Notes: generated by a model from the letters alone, not told the origin. Counted from the stretch's first letter, positions 15,146 through 22,985 are shown. The stretch: 24,938 bases of DNA from Nitrososphaerales archaeon (GCA_030040055.1 JASHUK010000040.1:1-24938), one strand, 5' to 3'. Program-made: numbers and translations.

Positions 15146-16068
15146 GCCAGCTTCATCCCCGTGTAGTGCAGGAAGACGTCTTCAAGGGACGGTTGCTTCA
15201 GGTTCACGCTCTGCACTTTCGCCCCTTTCGCCGTGGCTATGTTAATCACGTGAGGGAGGAGCTCCCGCCCGTTGCTCAACAGCAGAACCAAAGTGTCTCC
15301 TTCGAAGTGCGCGTCCTGGATGTCTTCTATCTTCTTCATCTCGGCGGGCAGCTCCGGGATGGGCTTTTCGAGCGTCATTTCTATGATGTCTCTCCCTTTC
15401 AAGGTACCCTTCAACGCGTCCGGGGTGCCTACTTGGACCATCTCTCCCTTGCTGACTATCCCAACCCTGTCCGACATCCTGTCGGCCTCGTCCATCATGT
15501 TGGTCGCGAGAAGGACCGTAGAGCCCTCGTCCCTCAGTTCATCTATCATGTCCCAGACCAGAAGCCTCGACGGGACATCCAGGTAGGCCGTCGGTTCGTC
15601 GAAAACGGCGACCTTCGGCCTCTGGACGAATATCTTCGCGTTCTCAATCTTCTTCTTCGTCCCGCCGCTCAGCATCCACGTCCGCTTCCTGGCCTCGAAG
15701 GTCAGCCCGAACTTCGTGAGCACGTCGTCAATCCTCTTCTCCCTCACTCCCTTCTCCACCCCGGTCACCTTGGCGTGCCACTGGAGTATCTCCCTCGCGG
15801 TGAGGATTCTGTCATACTTCGGGTCTTGGAAGCTTATCCCGATCAGTTCCTTCACCTTTCCCGGCTCCGTGTTGACGCTGTGCCCGTCCACGAGTATCTC
15901 TCCGCTCGTAGCCCTGTAGACCGTCGACATCGTCATGATCAGCGTGCTCTTCCCCGCTCCGTTCGGGCCGAGCAGGCCGAATATCTCCTGGTCCTCTATG
16001 GTACAGGTAATGCCCCTGACCGCGTCTGTCCCCTTGAACCTCTTCCAGACGTCCTTGAACTCAATCAT
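15142..16068 (-). CDS. ABC exporter ATP-binding protein (DrrA-like)
   Basis: The 308-residue ATPase powers the two ABC-2 permeases encoded downstream. Walker A is GPNGAGKST at 34-42, the Q-loop Gln is Q81 (ISFQDPK), the signature is LSGGT at 133-137, and Walker B with the catalytic Glu is VAVFDEPT (E158). The H-loop is unusual: ATNMMDEAD places Asn190 where most ABC ATPases have His; DrrA-type proteins also vary here, some having Gln. A C-terminal domain of about 85 residues ends in the SLEDVFLHYTG motif common to DrrA-like ATPases. First gene of a three-gene coupled operon. CATTTTTGCC on the minus strand (near 16109) is a possible promoter about 40 nt upstream. Confidence 0.93.
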   Translation of the reverse strand: MIEFKDVWKRFKGTDAVRGITCTIEDQEIFGLLGPNGAGKSTLIMTMSTVYRATSGEILVDGHSVNTEPGKVKELIGISFQDPKYDRILTAREILQWHAKVTGVEKGVREKRIDDVLTKFGLTFEARKRTWMLSGGTKKKIENAKIFVQRPKVAVFDEPTAYLDVPSRLLVWDMIDELRDEGSTVLLATNMMDEADRMSDRVGIVSKGEMVQVGTPDALKGTLKGRDIIEMTLEKPIPELPAEMKKIEDIQDAHFEGDTLVLLLSNGRELLPHVINIATAKGAKVQSVNLKQPSLEDVFLHYTGMKLA

Positions 16069-16161
16069 TGTTTGCCGTCACACACTCCGCTCCCCGAGGG
16101 GCAAAAATGGCGGTCGTGATCTTCTGCGGAACGAGCTTTGGCGCCGTTGCGGGTCTTCCCA

Positions 16162-17187
16162 TTAGATGTACACGGGGTACAAGACGCAGAGGAGGAGGCC
16201 GATCACGTACAGCGCACCGAACCTCCTGTTATGGTTGAACACAAAGCCCAGATACCATATGGGCCACATTATGGCTCCCGGGGGAGCCTCTTTCGGCTTG
16301 GGCTTGGACAGAGTCCCAAACAGCTGGAGCGCCCGCGGCAGGGCGAGCAGGGTGATGAGTGACCAGACCGGGACGAAGCGGGTCACGACGAGCCCCACGA
16401 CGGCGGCGTAGGCGACCACTATCAGCGCCTTCAGGACCTTCTTGGTCGCCTCCTCGCCCAGCAGGACGGGGACTGTCTTGACCCCCAGCTTTGTGTCGTA
16501 GTCTATCTTGTCGATGTGCTTCCCGAAGAGCACCGTCGTGACGCTCACGGCGTAGGGGATCGACGCAACTATGACCCACCACGGCAGGGTTCCCGAGAGG
16601 ACAAAGTACGTCCCTCCGACCATCAGCGGCCCCCAGACCACGAAGACCGAGGGCTCGCCCAGCCCGACTCTCTTGAGCGGGTGCGGCCCGCCAGCGTACG
16701 CCAGCATGAAGAGAACACCCAGCCCGGCGAAGACAAGGACGAGCGGTCCCCTCAGTTCGACCAGGTATGCGGCAACAGAGACCATCAGCGCCAACTGGAC
16801 CAGGCCGAGCGAAAAGAGCCCTTGGGAGCTCATCATCCCCGACAGGGTCGGGTGCGGAAGGTAGGCGGGTCTGAAGTAGTCCTGACTCGTGTCTATGCCA
16901 TGCTTGGCGTCCCAGTAGTCGTTGAAGAGGTTGCTCGCGGCGTGCGCAGAGACGAGCCCCAGAACAACTAGGGCCAAGGGAAGCAGCAGGCCGTAGCTGA
17001 AACCGTACTTCAGCACGTAGAGGAGACCCCCTATTATCACCGAATTGACAGTCATTACGAAGACGACCGACCTGGTCGCGATGAGCCACCTGCTCACGGA
17101 GTCCAGGCTCTCCACGGGCTCCGCGTGCATGTCGTACGTCCCATTGAGAATCCTATACCACGTGCTCAGCCTACCCATGGCAGTCAT
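16162..17187 (-). CDS. UbiA-family prenyltransferase (MenA-like)
   Basis: An integral membrane enzyme of 341 residues with eight or nine helices. The first aspartate-rich motif is NLFNDYWDAKHGID (N86, D90, D93, D99) and the second is KHIDKIDYDTKLGVKT (D226, D229, D231); both bind magnesium and the prenyl diphosphate. The wording of both motifs is closest to MenA (1,4-dihydroxy-2-naphthoate polyprenyltransferase), so quinone synthesis is the best guess, but archaeal UbiA proteins also make membrane lipids (digeranylgeranylglyceryl phosphate) and hemes. The ATG at 17187 was chosen over upstream starts because a TATA-like box lies 24-26 nt before it. It precedes the ABC exporter in the same direction with a 93-nt gap holding no gene. 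Confidence 0.88.
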   Translation of the reverse strand: MTAMGRLSTWYRILNGTYDMHAEPVESLDSVSRWLIATRSVVFVMTVNSVIIGGLLYVLKYGFSYGLLLPLALVVLGLVSAHAASNLFNDYWDAKHGIDTSQDYFRPAYLPHPTLSGMMSSQGLFSLGLVQLALMVSVAAYLVELRGPLVLVFAGLGVLFMLAYAGGPHPLKRVGLGEPSVFVVWGPLMVGGTYFVLSGTLPWWVIVASIPYAVSVTTVLFGKHIDKIDYDTKLGVKTVPVLLGEEATKKVLKALIVVAYAAVVGLVVTRFVPVWSLITLLALPRALQLFGTLSKPKPKEAPPGAIMWPIWYLGFVFNHNRRFGALYVIGLLLCVLYPVYI

Positions 17188-17206
17188 TCGGCGAGTCCAC
17201 AGTTCG

Positions 17207-17216
17207 TTATTTAAGA
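17207..17216. promoter_or_regulatory. TATA-like box for UbiA, possibly shared with acetyl-CoA synthetase
   Basis: TTATTTAAGA reads as TCTTAAATAA on the minus strand, centred about 24-26 nt before the ATG at 17187. On the plus strand the same bases are an acceptable TATA box that would start transcription near 17240, leaving a leader of about 50 nt for the acetyl-CoA synthetase. The plus-strand use is less certain. Confidence 0.45.
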
Positions 17217-17288
17217 TTGGCAACCGTCGTCGGGCGGTTATCCCTGATGGAAGGTTGAAATGCCCGAGAAGGTCTGACGCGCCCTCCT

Positions 17289-19316
17289 TTGTCCGTCAAC
17301 TGGTCCCTGCCCTTCGATGAAAGGGTGAGGACAGTCTCGCGTTCCACCACGATGACCCCTCGCGAATACGAAGCCATGCACGAGAGGAGCCTGGAGAACT
17401 GGCCGGAATTCTGGGAGGGGGTGGCGTCCGAACTACCGTGGCACAGGAGGTGGGACAAGGTCCTTGACGACTCGGCTCCTCCGTTCTACAGGTGGTTCGT
17501 CGGTGGGGAGCTCAACGCCTGTAGCATCTGCGTCGACAGGCACGCTGCAGGTCATCGGGCGAGCAAGCCGGCCATCATCTGGGAGGGCGAAGCCGTCGCC
17601 GACCGTGGGCCAACAGTCAGAACGATGACATATGCGGACGTGCACAGGGAGGTAAACAGGGCCGCATGGGTCCTGAAGCACAGGTACGGCGTCGCCAAGG
17701 GGGACACGGTGGGGTTCTACATGCCGATGGTCCCCGAGTTCCCCATCTTCATGCTCGCCGCCGTACGCCTGGGCGCAAAGTTCACGGTGGTTTTCTCTGG
17801 TTTCAGCTCCGACTCCCTCTCCGAGAGGCTGAATGACGCCGGTGCGAAGGTCCTCGTGACAGCCGACGGGGGGCGGCGGCGGGATTCCGTGGTCAGGCTC
17901 AAGGACATAGTCGACGGTGCCCTCCAGGCGTCATCCTCCGTGAAGTCCGTGCTCGTTCTCAAGAACGTCGGGAACTCCGTCAACATGGAGACAGGAAGGG
18001 ACGAGTACATCCACGACGCCTTGGCGCGCGCCCCGGCCGACGCCACGGTAGAACCTGTCAGTGTCAGGTCAGACGACCCGCTCTTCATACTGCATACCTC
18101 AGGGACGACGGGAAGGCCGAAGGGCCAGGTTCACGACGTAGGGGGCTACCTGGTCCTCCTGCACGCCACCATGAGGTGGGTCTTCGACCTGAACGACGAC
18201 GACGTTTACTGGTGCACCGCAGACATAGGCTGGGTGACGGGCCACTCGTACATCGTCTTCGGCCCTCTGATGGAGGGGGCGACGGTCCTGATGTACGAAG
18301 GAGCCCTGGACCACCCGTCGCCTGACAGATGGGCTTCGATTCTCGAGCGGCACAAGGTGAGCGTCCTCTACACATCGCCGACGGCAATCAGAAGCTTCAT
18401 GAAAAACGGAGACGCGTGGGCAAAGGCGCACGACACCAGCTCGGTCAGGGTGATGCACTCCGTCGGCGAGCCGATAAACCCGGAGGCCTTCCGGTGGATG
18501 CGGCGGAACGTCGGTGAGGGCCAGGTACCATTCGGCAGCACGTGGTGGATGACCGAGACCGGCGGGATAATGATCAGCGTTCTTCCGGGGCTAGGGTTGG
18601 TCCCGATCAAGCCGGGGACTAACGGGTTCCCCATACCGGGCGTGGAAGCTGCCGTCGTGGACGAACAGGGGCTCCCGCAGAAGCCCTTCACGCGGGGCCT
18701 GCTGGTCCTCAAGAGACCCTGGCCCGGCATGCCTCTGACCATCCATAACGACCCGAGCAGATACAAAGAGGTCTATTGGAGCCGGTTTCCGGGGAGCTTC
18801 TTCGCGGGGGACTACGCCGTCAGGGACGGAGAAGGTTACTTCTGGATTCTCGGCCGCGCCGACGAGGTGATCAAAGTCTCGGGGCATCGGCTCGGGACAT
18901 ACGAGCTCGAGTCAGCCCTCGTCCAGCATCCCTCCGTGGCCGAGGCCGCCGTCGTCGGCGTCCCGGACGAAGTCAAGGGCGAGGCTCCCGTCGGGTTTGT
19001 GATACTGAGGGTCGGAGCGAACGCCGATGCAGGGCTGGCGAGCGAGCTGAAAGCTCTCGTGAGGGAGAAGGTCGGTCCGATTGCGACGCCCCGAGAAGTC
19101 TTCTTCGTGGGGAAGCTCCCTAAGACTCGCAGCGCGAAGATCATGCGAAGGGTCATCCGGGCCGTGGCCGTCGGTCAGTCAGTCGGAGACGTGAGCACTC
19201 TCGAGGAGGAGGCGTCGGTGGACGAGATACGACGGGCCTACGCCGACTTCAGGGGGGAAGTCTCAGGGGCGCAAGACGTCGCAGGACGAAAGCGGACAGA
19301 TGGCCGGCCTCTTTAA
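17289..19316 (+). CDS. acsA: Acetyl-CoA synthetase (AMP-forming)
   Basis: This cytoplasmic adenylate-forming enzyme of 675 residues makes acetyl-CoA from acetate, ATP and CoA. Motifs in order: P-loop TSGTTGRPKG (270-279), acetate-pocket WVTGHSYIVFGPL (315-327), SVGEPINPEA (391-400), STWWMTETGG (417-426) with the conserved Trp pair, the hinge region YFWILGRADEVIKVSGHRLG (517-536), and C-terminal KTRSAKIMRR with catalytic K617. The acetate-pocket residues favour acetate over longer acids. Two departures: His390 replaces the usual Gly before SVGEP, and Ala replaces Gly before the catalytic Lys. The start is unsure: the TTG at 17289 is the longest, while GTG 17325 and ATG 17352 are alternatives, all upstream of the conserved WPEFW. 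It overlaps the BtuF-like gene by 17 nt. Confidence 0.93.
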   Translation: MSVNWSLPFDERVRTVSRSTTMTPREYEAMHERSLENWPEFWEGVASELPWHRRWDKVLDDSAPPFYRWFVGGELNACSICVDRHAAGHRASKPAIIWEGEAVADRGPTVRTMTYADVHREVNRAAWVLKHRYGVAKGDTVGFYMPMVPEFPIFMLAAVRLGAKFTVVFSGFSSDSLSERLNDAGAKVLVTADGGRRRDSVVRLKDIVDGALQASSSVKSVLVLKNVGNSVNMETGRDEYIHDALARAPADATVEPVSVRSDDPLFILHTSGTTGRPKGQVHDVGGYLVLLHATMRWVFDLNDDDVYWCTADIGWVTGHSYIVFGPLMEGATVLMYEGALDHPSPDRWASILERHKVSVLYTSPTAIRSFMKNGDAWAKAHDTSSVRVMHSVGEPINPEAFRWMRRNVGEGQVPFGSTWWMTETGGIMISVLPGLGLVPIKPGTNGFPIPGVEAAVVDEQGLPQKPFTRGLLVLKRPWPGMPLTIHNDPSRYKEVYWSRFPGSFFAGDYAVRDGEGYFWILGRADEVIKVSGHRLGTYELESALVQHPSVAEAAVVGVPDEVKGEAPVGFVILRVGANADAGLASELKALVREKVGPIATPREVFFVGKLPKTRSAKIMRRVIRAVAVGQSVGDVSTLEEEASVDEIRRAYADFRGEVSGAQDVAGRKRTDGRPL

Positions 19317-20151
19317 CGAAGTCCTCGGCCGCGAGGTGGCCGTTCCGGACCGCCCGAAGCGAATAGTCAGCTTCAGCCCCGCGGCGACCGAGACGCTCTT
19401 CATGATAGGAGATGGCGAGCGCGTCGCTGGAGTGAGCGCATTCTGCGCGAGGCCCGCTGAGGCGAAGCAGAAGCGCAAGGTAGGGAGCTATAACTCCGTG
19501 AGGACGGAACTGCTCGAAGAGCTCGACCCGGACCTGATATTGACGGTCACCGGGTATCAGAGGGACTTCGCCCTGCAACTCTCGAAGAGGTGGCCCGTGT
19601 ACCCGCTCGAGCTTCCCGTCTCGGTGGCGGGGATCGTGGACTTCGTGGAGAAGGTCGGGCTGGTCTCGGGCTCCCCCGAGGCAGCAAGGGACTTGGCCGC
19701 GAGCCTCCTGCGAAAGGTGCCCGCCCGGCGGCCGGGGGGAAGGGCTCGAGCGTACGTCGAGATAGACTTGGGCGGGCCTGTGTCGTTCGGGGCGTACAGC
19801 TACATCACCGACGCGGTCAGACTCGTCGGCGGGTCCAGCGTGTTTGAAAGGGAGAGGTGCGAGTGGCTGGCCCCCCGGCTCGTGACTGTTCCAGAGATGG
19901 ACCCCGACGTCATCTTCTATGAGGCCAAGATGTTCTCAAGTTTCGGCCAGGAGGACCTGGCGATGCTCATGCGGTCACGTGGGTGGACCGGGATGAGGGC
20001 TGTCAAAGAAGGAAGCTGCCATCTGACCCCGCGCCCGTTGGACTTCCTCGCTCACCATGGCCCTAGTTTCATCACGGACGTCCTCCCTTGGTTGGATGCA
20101 AAATTGGACAGAGCGCGGGACAGCGCCCGCTCGGCGCCAGAAAAGACTTAA
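19300..20151 (+). CDS. BtuF-like cobalamin/iron-chelate-binding protein without signal peptide
   Basis: The 283-residue protein has the two-lobed substrate-binding fold of BtuF/FepB proteins. KRIVSFSPAATETLFMIGDGERVAGVS at 20-46 is the family opening, LEELDPDLILTVTGYQ follows, and a C-terminal lobe ends in HHGPSFITDVLPWL. Family members normally carry a signal peptide or lipobox, as they work outside the membrane with an ABC importer. Here the N-terminus MAGLFNEVLGREVAVP is polar and short, so the protein should remain in the cytoplasm. No BtuC or BtuD gene is nearby. The ATG lies inside the end of the acetyl-CoA synthetase gene, so the two are coupled. The ligand is unknown; a cytoplasmic corrinoid-binding role is a possibility. 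Confidence 0.82.
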   Translation: MAGLFNEVLGREVAVPDRPKRIVSFSPAATETLFMIGDGERVAGVSAFCARPAEAKQKRKVGSYNSVRTELLEELDPDLILTVTGYQRDFALQLSKRWPVYPLELPVSVAGIVDFVEKVGLVSGSPEAARDLAASLLRKVPARRPGGRARAYVEIDLGGPVSFGAYSYITDAVRLVGGSSVFERERCEWLAPRLVTVPEMDPDVIFYEAKMFSSFGQEDLAMLMRSRGWTGMRAVKEGSCHLTPRPLDFLAHHGPSFITDVLPWLDAKLDRARDSARSAPEKT

Positions 20152-20152
20152 C
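20145..20152 (+). promoter_or_regulatory. TATA-like box for the CCG/CPTC membrane protein
   Basis: GACTTAAC lies across the stop codon of the BtuF-like gene and is centred 28 nt before the GTG at 20177. It has the TTAAC core seen before several genes here and decides the choice of that GTG. Confidence 0.5.
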
Positions 20153-20176
20153 GCGATAGTGTTGCGTCTGGAGCTT

Positions 20177-21010
20177 GTGCTTAGACGCGACTCGGTCCTG
20201 TCTCCGTTGGTGTCAGTTGCGTCCGCGACTTCGGCGATAACTGTGTCAACAGTGGCGTACTACTACGCGGAAGGCTCCCCGCAGATTGCGGCTAGAGGAG
20301 GGCTGGACACCGTAGCCTTGCTTTACTCGGCGATACTTGTGGTCGCATGCCTCACCATCGCGTACGCCTTCACGAGACTGGCTATGGCAAAGGTCGGCAA
20401 GATTCGCTCTCAAGGGGTCGTGGGCCTCACCCCGGGCTCGCTGCTCCCGTACCTTCTGTCTGAACGAAGGTACCGGACGTACTTTGTCGTAGCCGCCGCG
20501 GCGTACGGCCTCTTGTATTGCTACATCACAGGTACGGTCGCGCTTGGTCCGATTCTCGCTCCAGCCTCAGGGATAACGCCCCCCACGACACTTCTGGCGG
20601 TCTGCTGCGGTCCTCCACTCTTCCTTCCAACCCTGACGGTGTATGTCACGGCGGAGCTCGGGCTCTACCTGGTCCCCCTGGTGTTGATGCTCCTGGTGTC
20701 GGTCTCGATCCTCGTCGGGCTCAACTTCACCCTTGCCGCCTTCGCATTCCACAGTCGCGCGAGAGGACTGTCGGGGACGTGGGTCATAGGGCTCGGAGCG
20801 GTCGTCGGCCTGTTCACGGGCTGCCCCACATGCGCCGGCCTCTTCTTTGGAGGCTTCTTGGGCGAGTTCGGGGCAATCTCTTTCGCGGCGGTGCTGACCA
20901 CCTATCAGCCCGCGCTGATTGCCCTGAGCGTCCCGGTCTTGTTGACGACACTCTATCTGACCTCAAGAAGTCTCTCCAAGGTCTACACTCAAGGCTGCTT
21001 GACAATTTGA
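20177..21010 (+). CDS. Polytopic membrane protein with CCG and CPTC motifs
   Basis: A 277-residue protein I do not recognise as a characterised family. It has about seven predicted helices: 8-30, 44-68, 100-124, 136-158, 160-192, 200-225 and 232-262. Two cysteine motifs stand at helix starts: AVCCGPPLFLP (C143, C144) and FTGCPTCAGLFFGG (C216, C219). The second is a CxxC motif inside the membrane region, suitable for metal binding or thiol-disulfide exchange. A further Cys (C274) is near the C-terminus. Starts upstream of GTG 20177 are shadows within the BtuF-like gene; the GTG follows a TTAAC box by 28 nt. Metal handling or membrane redox chemistry is only inference. Confidence 0.8.
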   Translation: MLRRDSVLSPLVSVASATSAITVSTVAYYYAEGSPQIAARGGLDTVALLYSAILVVACLTIAYAFTRLAMAKVGKIRSQGVVGLTPGSLLPYLLSERRYRTYFVVAAAAYGLLYCYITGTVALGPILAPASGITPPTTLLAVCCGPPLFLPTLTVYVTAELGLYLVPLVLMLLVSVSILVGLNFTLAAFAFHSRARGLSGTWVIGLGAVVGLFTGCPTCAGLFFGGFLGEFGAISFAAVLTTYQPALIALSVPVLLTTLYLTSRSLSKVYTQGCLTI

Positions 21011-21050
21011 TCGGGGTGGAAGCAAGGGCCTACGCTCGCGCGCCCTTCAG

Positions 21051-21060
21051 TTTTATAAAA
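21051..21060 (+). promoter_or_regulatory. TATA box for the FMN reductase
   Basis: TTTTATAAAA is the closest match to the archaeal TATA consensus in the window, centred about 29 nt before the ATG at 21084. A leaderless mRNA is expected. The rest of the 73-nt gap shows nothing. Confidence 0.7.
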
Positions 21061-21083
21061 TCGGGAAGCGCGGTCTGGCAGCA

Positions 21084-21680
21084 ATGTCCGAGCGCCCTGA
21101 TGTCCGTCCGGTCATGATACTCGGAATCTCTGGGAGCGGTCGAAAGGGGTCCTACAACTCCGCCCTCTTGGAAGAAGCGAGGAGGCTCATCCCACCAGGT
21201 TCGGTGCTGGTGACATACGATGTCTCCACCTTGCCGCTCTTCAACCAAGACCTTGAGAAGGCGATGCCTCCCTCCGCCAGGGAATTCAAGGAGAAGGTCA
21301 AGCAGGCTGACGCAGTCTTGTTCGCTGCCCCGGAGTACAACCACTCGGTTACGGCCGTCATGAAGAACGCCTTGGAGTGGGGAGACAGGCCTCCGGGCGA
21401 GAACTCTTGGGACGGCAAGCCCGCTGCGATCGTCAGCGCGTCGACCTCCATGACCGGGGGAGCGAGAGCCCAGGCACATCTGAGGCAGATCTTCGCGGAT
21501 GTGAACCTGTACGCCGTCAACCGCCCTCCGGTACTCATCCCTAGAGCGCAGGAAAAGTTCTCCCCCGAGATGAGGCTGACCGACGAGAAGTCTCTCGAGT
21601 CGATGAGGCTTCTTCTGGCAAAACTGGTGCAGTGGGCGCTGATGTTCCGCGGAGTCCGGGAAGGCGCCGGACAAGCTTAA
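21084..21680 (+). CDS. NADPH-dependent FMN reductase family flavoprotein
   Basis: A 198-residue cytoplasmic flavodoxin-fold reductase. The FMN phosphate loop is GSGRKGSYN at 17-25, matching GSxRxxSxN, and PEYNHSVTAVMKNALEW at 83-99 is the family's second FMN-binding motif. Members reduce quinones, chromate, azo dyes or free flavins with NAD(P)H; which one applies is not clear. The length is usual. It has its own strong TATA box, and its stop codon overlaps the promoter of the next small gene. Confidence 0.92.
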   Translation: MSERPDVRPVMILGISGSGRKGSYNSALLEEARRLIPPGSVLVTYDVSTLPLFNQDLEKAMPPSAREFKEKVKQADAVLFAAPEYNHSVTAVMKNALEWGDRPPGENSWDGKPAAIVSASTSMTGGARAQAHLRQIFADVNLYAVNRPPVLIPRAQEKFSPEMRLTDEKSLESMRLLLAKLVQWALMFRGVREGAGQA

Positions 21681-21682
21681 CT
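21675..21682 (+). promoter_or_regulatory. TATA-like box for the 59-residue gene
   Basis: GCTTAACT overlaps the stop codon of the FMN reductase gene and is centred about 28 nt before the ATG at 21706. It has the local TTAAC core. Confidence 0.5.
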
Positions 21683-21705
21683 ACGCGGGAGTAGCGTCGC
21701 GCGGT

Positions 21706-21885
21706 ATGCCGAGAATCGAGGTCTACGAGGGAGCCCAGAAGATAGCTGACGTCGGCCTGCCCGAAAAGAAGTTCAGCACAGGCTCGGTGGGCTACTGGGC
21801 CAGTCAGAAGATAGAAGTCAACGGAAGGAGATACCAGTGCCAGTTCCAGATGGTGGAAATAGGCACGAAACAGCCGAAGGAATAG
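21706..21885 (+). CDS. Small conserved-looking protein, 59 residues
   Basis: This short frame reads MPRIEVYEGAQKIADVGLPE, then KKFSTGSVGYWASQKIEVNG and RRYQCQFQMVEIGTKQPKE. The pattern of alternating strands (IEVYEG, GYWASQKIEVNGRRYQCQFQMVEIG) suggests a compact beta protein with one Cys (C45). It lies entirely between two confident genes, has the window's usual codon choice, and starts 28 nt after a TTAAC box, so it is very likely real. The family is not known to me. It could be transcribed alone or with the FMN reductase. Confidence 0.72.
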   Translation: MPRIEVYEGAQKIADVGLPEKKFSTGSVGYWASQKIEVNGRRYQCQFQMVEIGTKQPKE

Positions 21886-21923
21886 GACTTCCTGAAACAG
21901 TTGCCCTCGCGCGGGGGCACGCA

Positions 21924-22283
21924 TCACCTGTGTCTCATGAACCCGGCAATCAGGTGGTCGAGCCTCTCGACGTCGCTGTTGTACTTCTCCATCTCTTGCT
22001 GGTCCGCCGTGATGCTCAGCTTGTGGCTCTCGATGTCTTTCTTGATTGAGGAGACCTCGCTGCCGGTCGCCGACAGGCTGTCCTTTAGCCCGCTCATTCG
22101 TTTGTCCATCTCCGACTTCTGGCGCTGAAGGTCGGACAGTCTCCTCTGACTGGCAGTCAGCTTCCTCTGGAGCTCTGCGACCTCACCCTCCTGCCTCCTG
22201 ATTTTGTCGTAGTATTGCTTTGCTCTCTCCTCGGCCTGCCGCTTTCTGCTGCGTGCGCTCTCGAGCTCGTCGCTCACGAGCAT
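21924..22283 (-). CDS. Coiled-coil protein
   Basis: A 119-residue protein that is almost entirely a heptad-repeat coiled coil, from about residue 4 to 112 (for example RKRQAEERAKQYYDKIRRQE and SGLKDSLSATGSEVSSIKKD). It has no Cys, no membrane segment and no catalytic motif. It probably dimerises; a structural or scaffolding role is all that can be inferred. The minus-strand TTAAATAA box at 22307-22299 lies about 21 nt before the ATG, a little closer than in other genes. It converges on the 59-residue gene with a 38-nt gap. Confidence 0.8.
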   Translation of the reverse strand: MLVSDELESARSRKRQAEERAKQYYDKIRRQEGEVAELQRKLTASQRRLSDLQRQKSEMDKRMSGLKDSLSATGSEVSSIKKDIESHKLSITADQQEMEKYNSDVERLDHLIAGFMRHR

Positions 22284-22298
22284 CTCGTCTCCCGGTCG

Positions 22299-22308
22299 TT
22301 ATTTAATT
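22299..22308 (-). promoter_or_regulatory. TATA-like box for the coiled-coil gene
   Basis: AATTAAATAA on the minus strand is a good TATA match centred about 21 nt before the ATG at 22283. Confidence 0.45.
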
Positions 22309-22352
22309 CTGAACGCCGTTCAGGCAGACGAGCGGTCGGTTCGGGCACCAAC

Positions 22353-22360
22353 CTTAACAT
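22353..22360 (+). promoter_or_regulatory. TATA-like box for the rhomboid gene
   Basis: CTTAACAT is centred 26 nt before the GTG at 22382. A GAGGAGG stretch (22374-22380) right before the GTG could be a ribosome binding site on a longer transcript, but its spacing is too short to work well. Confidence 0.5.
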
Positions 22361-22381
22361 CGCGCAGAGGCCCGAGGAGGC

Positions 22382-22969
22382 GTGATATCGGAACAGGGCC
22401 GGAACCTGACCATCGCGATCGTAGGGGGCCTGGCCTTCGGCTCGCTGGCTGGGCTGGTGGCCGTCGACGGGGTCCCACTCACCTACTTCTTCCTACAAGT
22501 CAACGGGTGGGTCCAGATGGGCTGGTACTGGCAGCTATTCACTTCGCTCGTCGTGGCCCCTTGGGGCTATCTCGGTCTCATCGACGTGCTGTTCAATTCG
22601 CTCGCGGTCCTCTTTCTCGACGGTCTTCTGTCCACGGCGTTCGAGCCACGCCAATACTATGCAGTCTTCATCCTCTCTGGGCTGGCGGGGAACGTTTTGA
22701 GCCTCTTGAACGGCCCTTCGGAGATAAGCTTCGGCGCATCCGGGGGCATCTTCGGTCTCCTCGCGGGGGCTATAGCGCTCGACTGGGTTGTCGAGCGCAG
22801 GGTCGACTACGCAGTCGTGGCCTGGTTCCTGCTCGTCTTCGCGCTGAGCAGCTTCGGCCTTCCCTACGTGGATTGGCTTGCACACCTTGGGGGCTCGTTC
22901 TTCGGGCTTTTCGCCGGCTATGTCGTCGGGGTGACGCGCGACCAGGCTCCCGACTACTCAGCCCTCTAA
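22382..22969 (+). CDS. Rhomboid family intramembrane serine protease
   Basis: A 195-residue membrane protein with six helices, the minimal rhomboid core. The catalytic Ser is S120 in FGASGGIFG and the catalytic His is H168 in DWLAHLGGSFFG; N72 in DVLFNSLAVLFL corresponds to the oxyanion-hole Asn. The first loop carries WYWQLFTSLVVAP, equivalent to the WR(L/I) region of family members. It should cut transmembrane segments of membrane proteins; the substrates are unknown, though several anchored surface proteins are encoded nearby. GTG start supported by a TTAAC box 26 nt upstream. Confidence 0.9.
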   Translation: MISEQGRNLTIAIVGGLAFGSLAGLVAVDGVPLTYFFLQVNGWVQMGWYWQLFTSLVVAPWGYLGLIDVLFNSLAVLFLDGLLSTAFEPRQYYAVFILSGLAGNVLSLLNGPSEISFGASGGIFGLLAGAIALDWVVERRVDYAVVAWFLLVFALSSFGLPYVDWLAHLGGSFFGLFAGYVVGVTRDQAPDYSAL

Positions 22970-22977
22970 CCCCCTAC

Positions 22978-22985
22978 CTTTTATC
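22978..22985 (+). promoter_or_regulatory. TATA-like box for the redoxin gene
   Basis: CTTTTATC is centred about 28 nt before the ATG at 23010, consistent with a leaderless transcript in the 40-nt gap after the rhomboid gene. Confidence 0.55.

Noticed and set aside
15166..16119. A 317-residue plus-strand frame across the ABC ATPase gene
   Set aside because: It is the antisense of a strongly supported ATPase and has no recognisable domain; high GC content makes long antisense frames common here.
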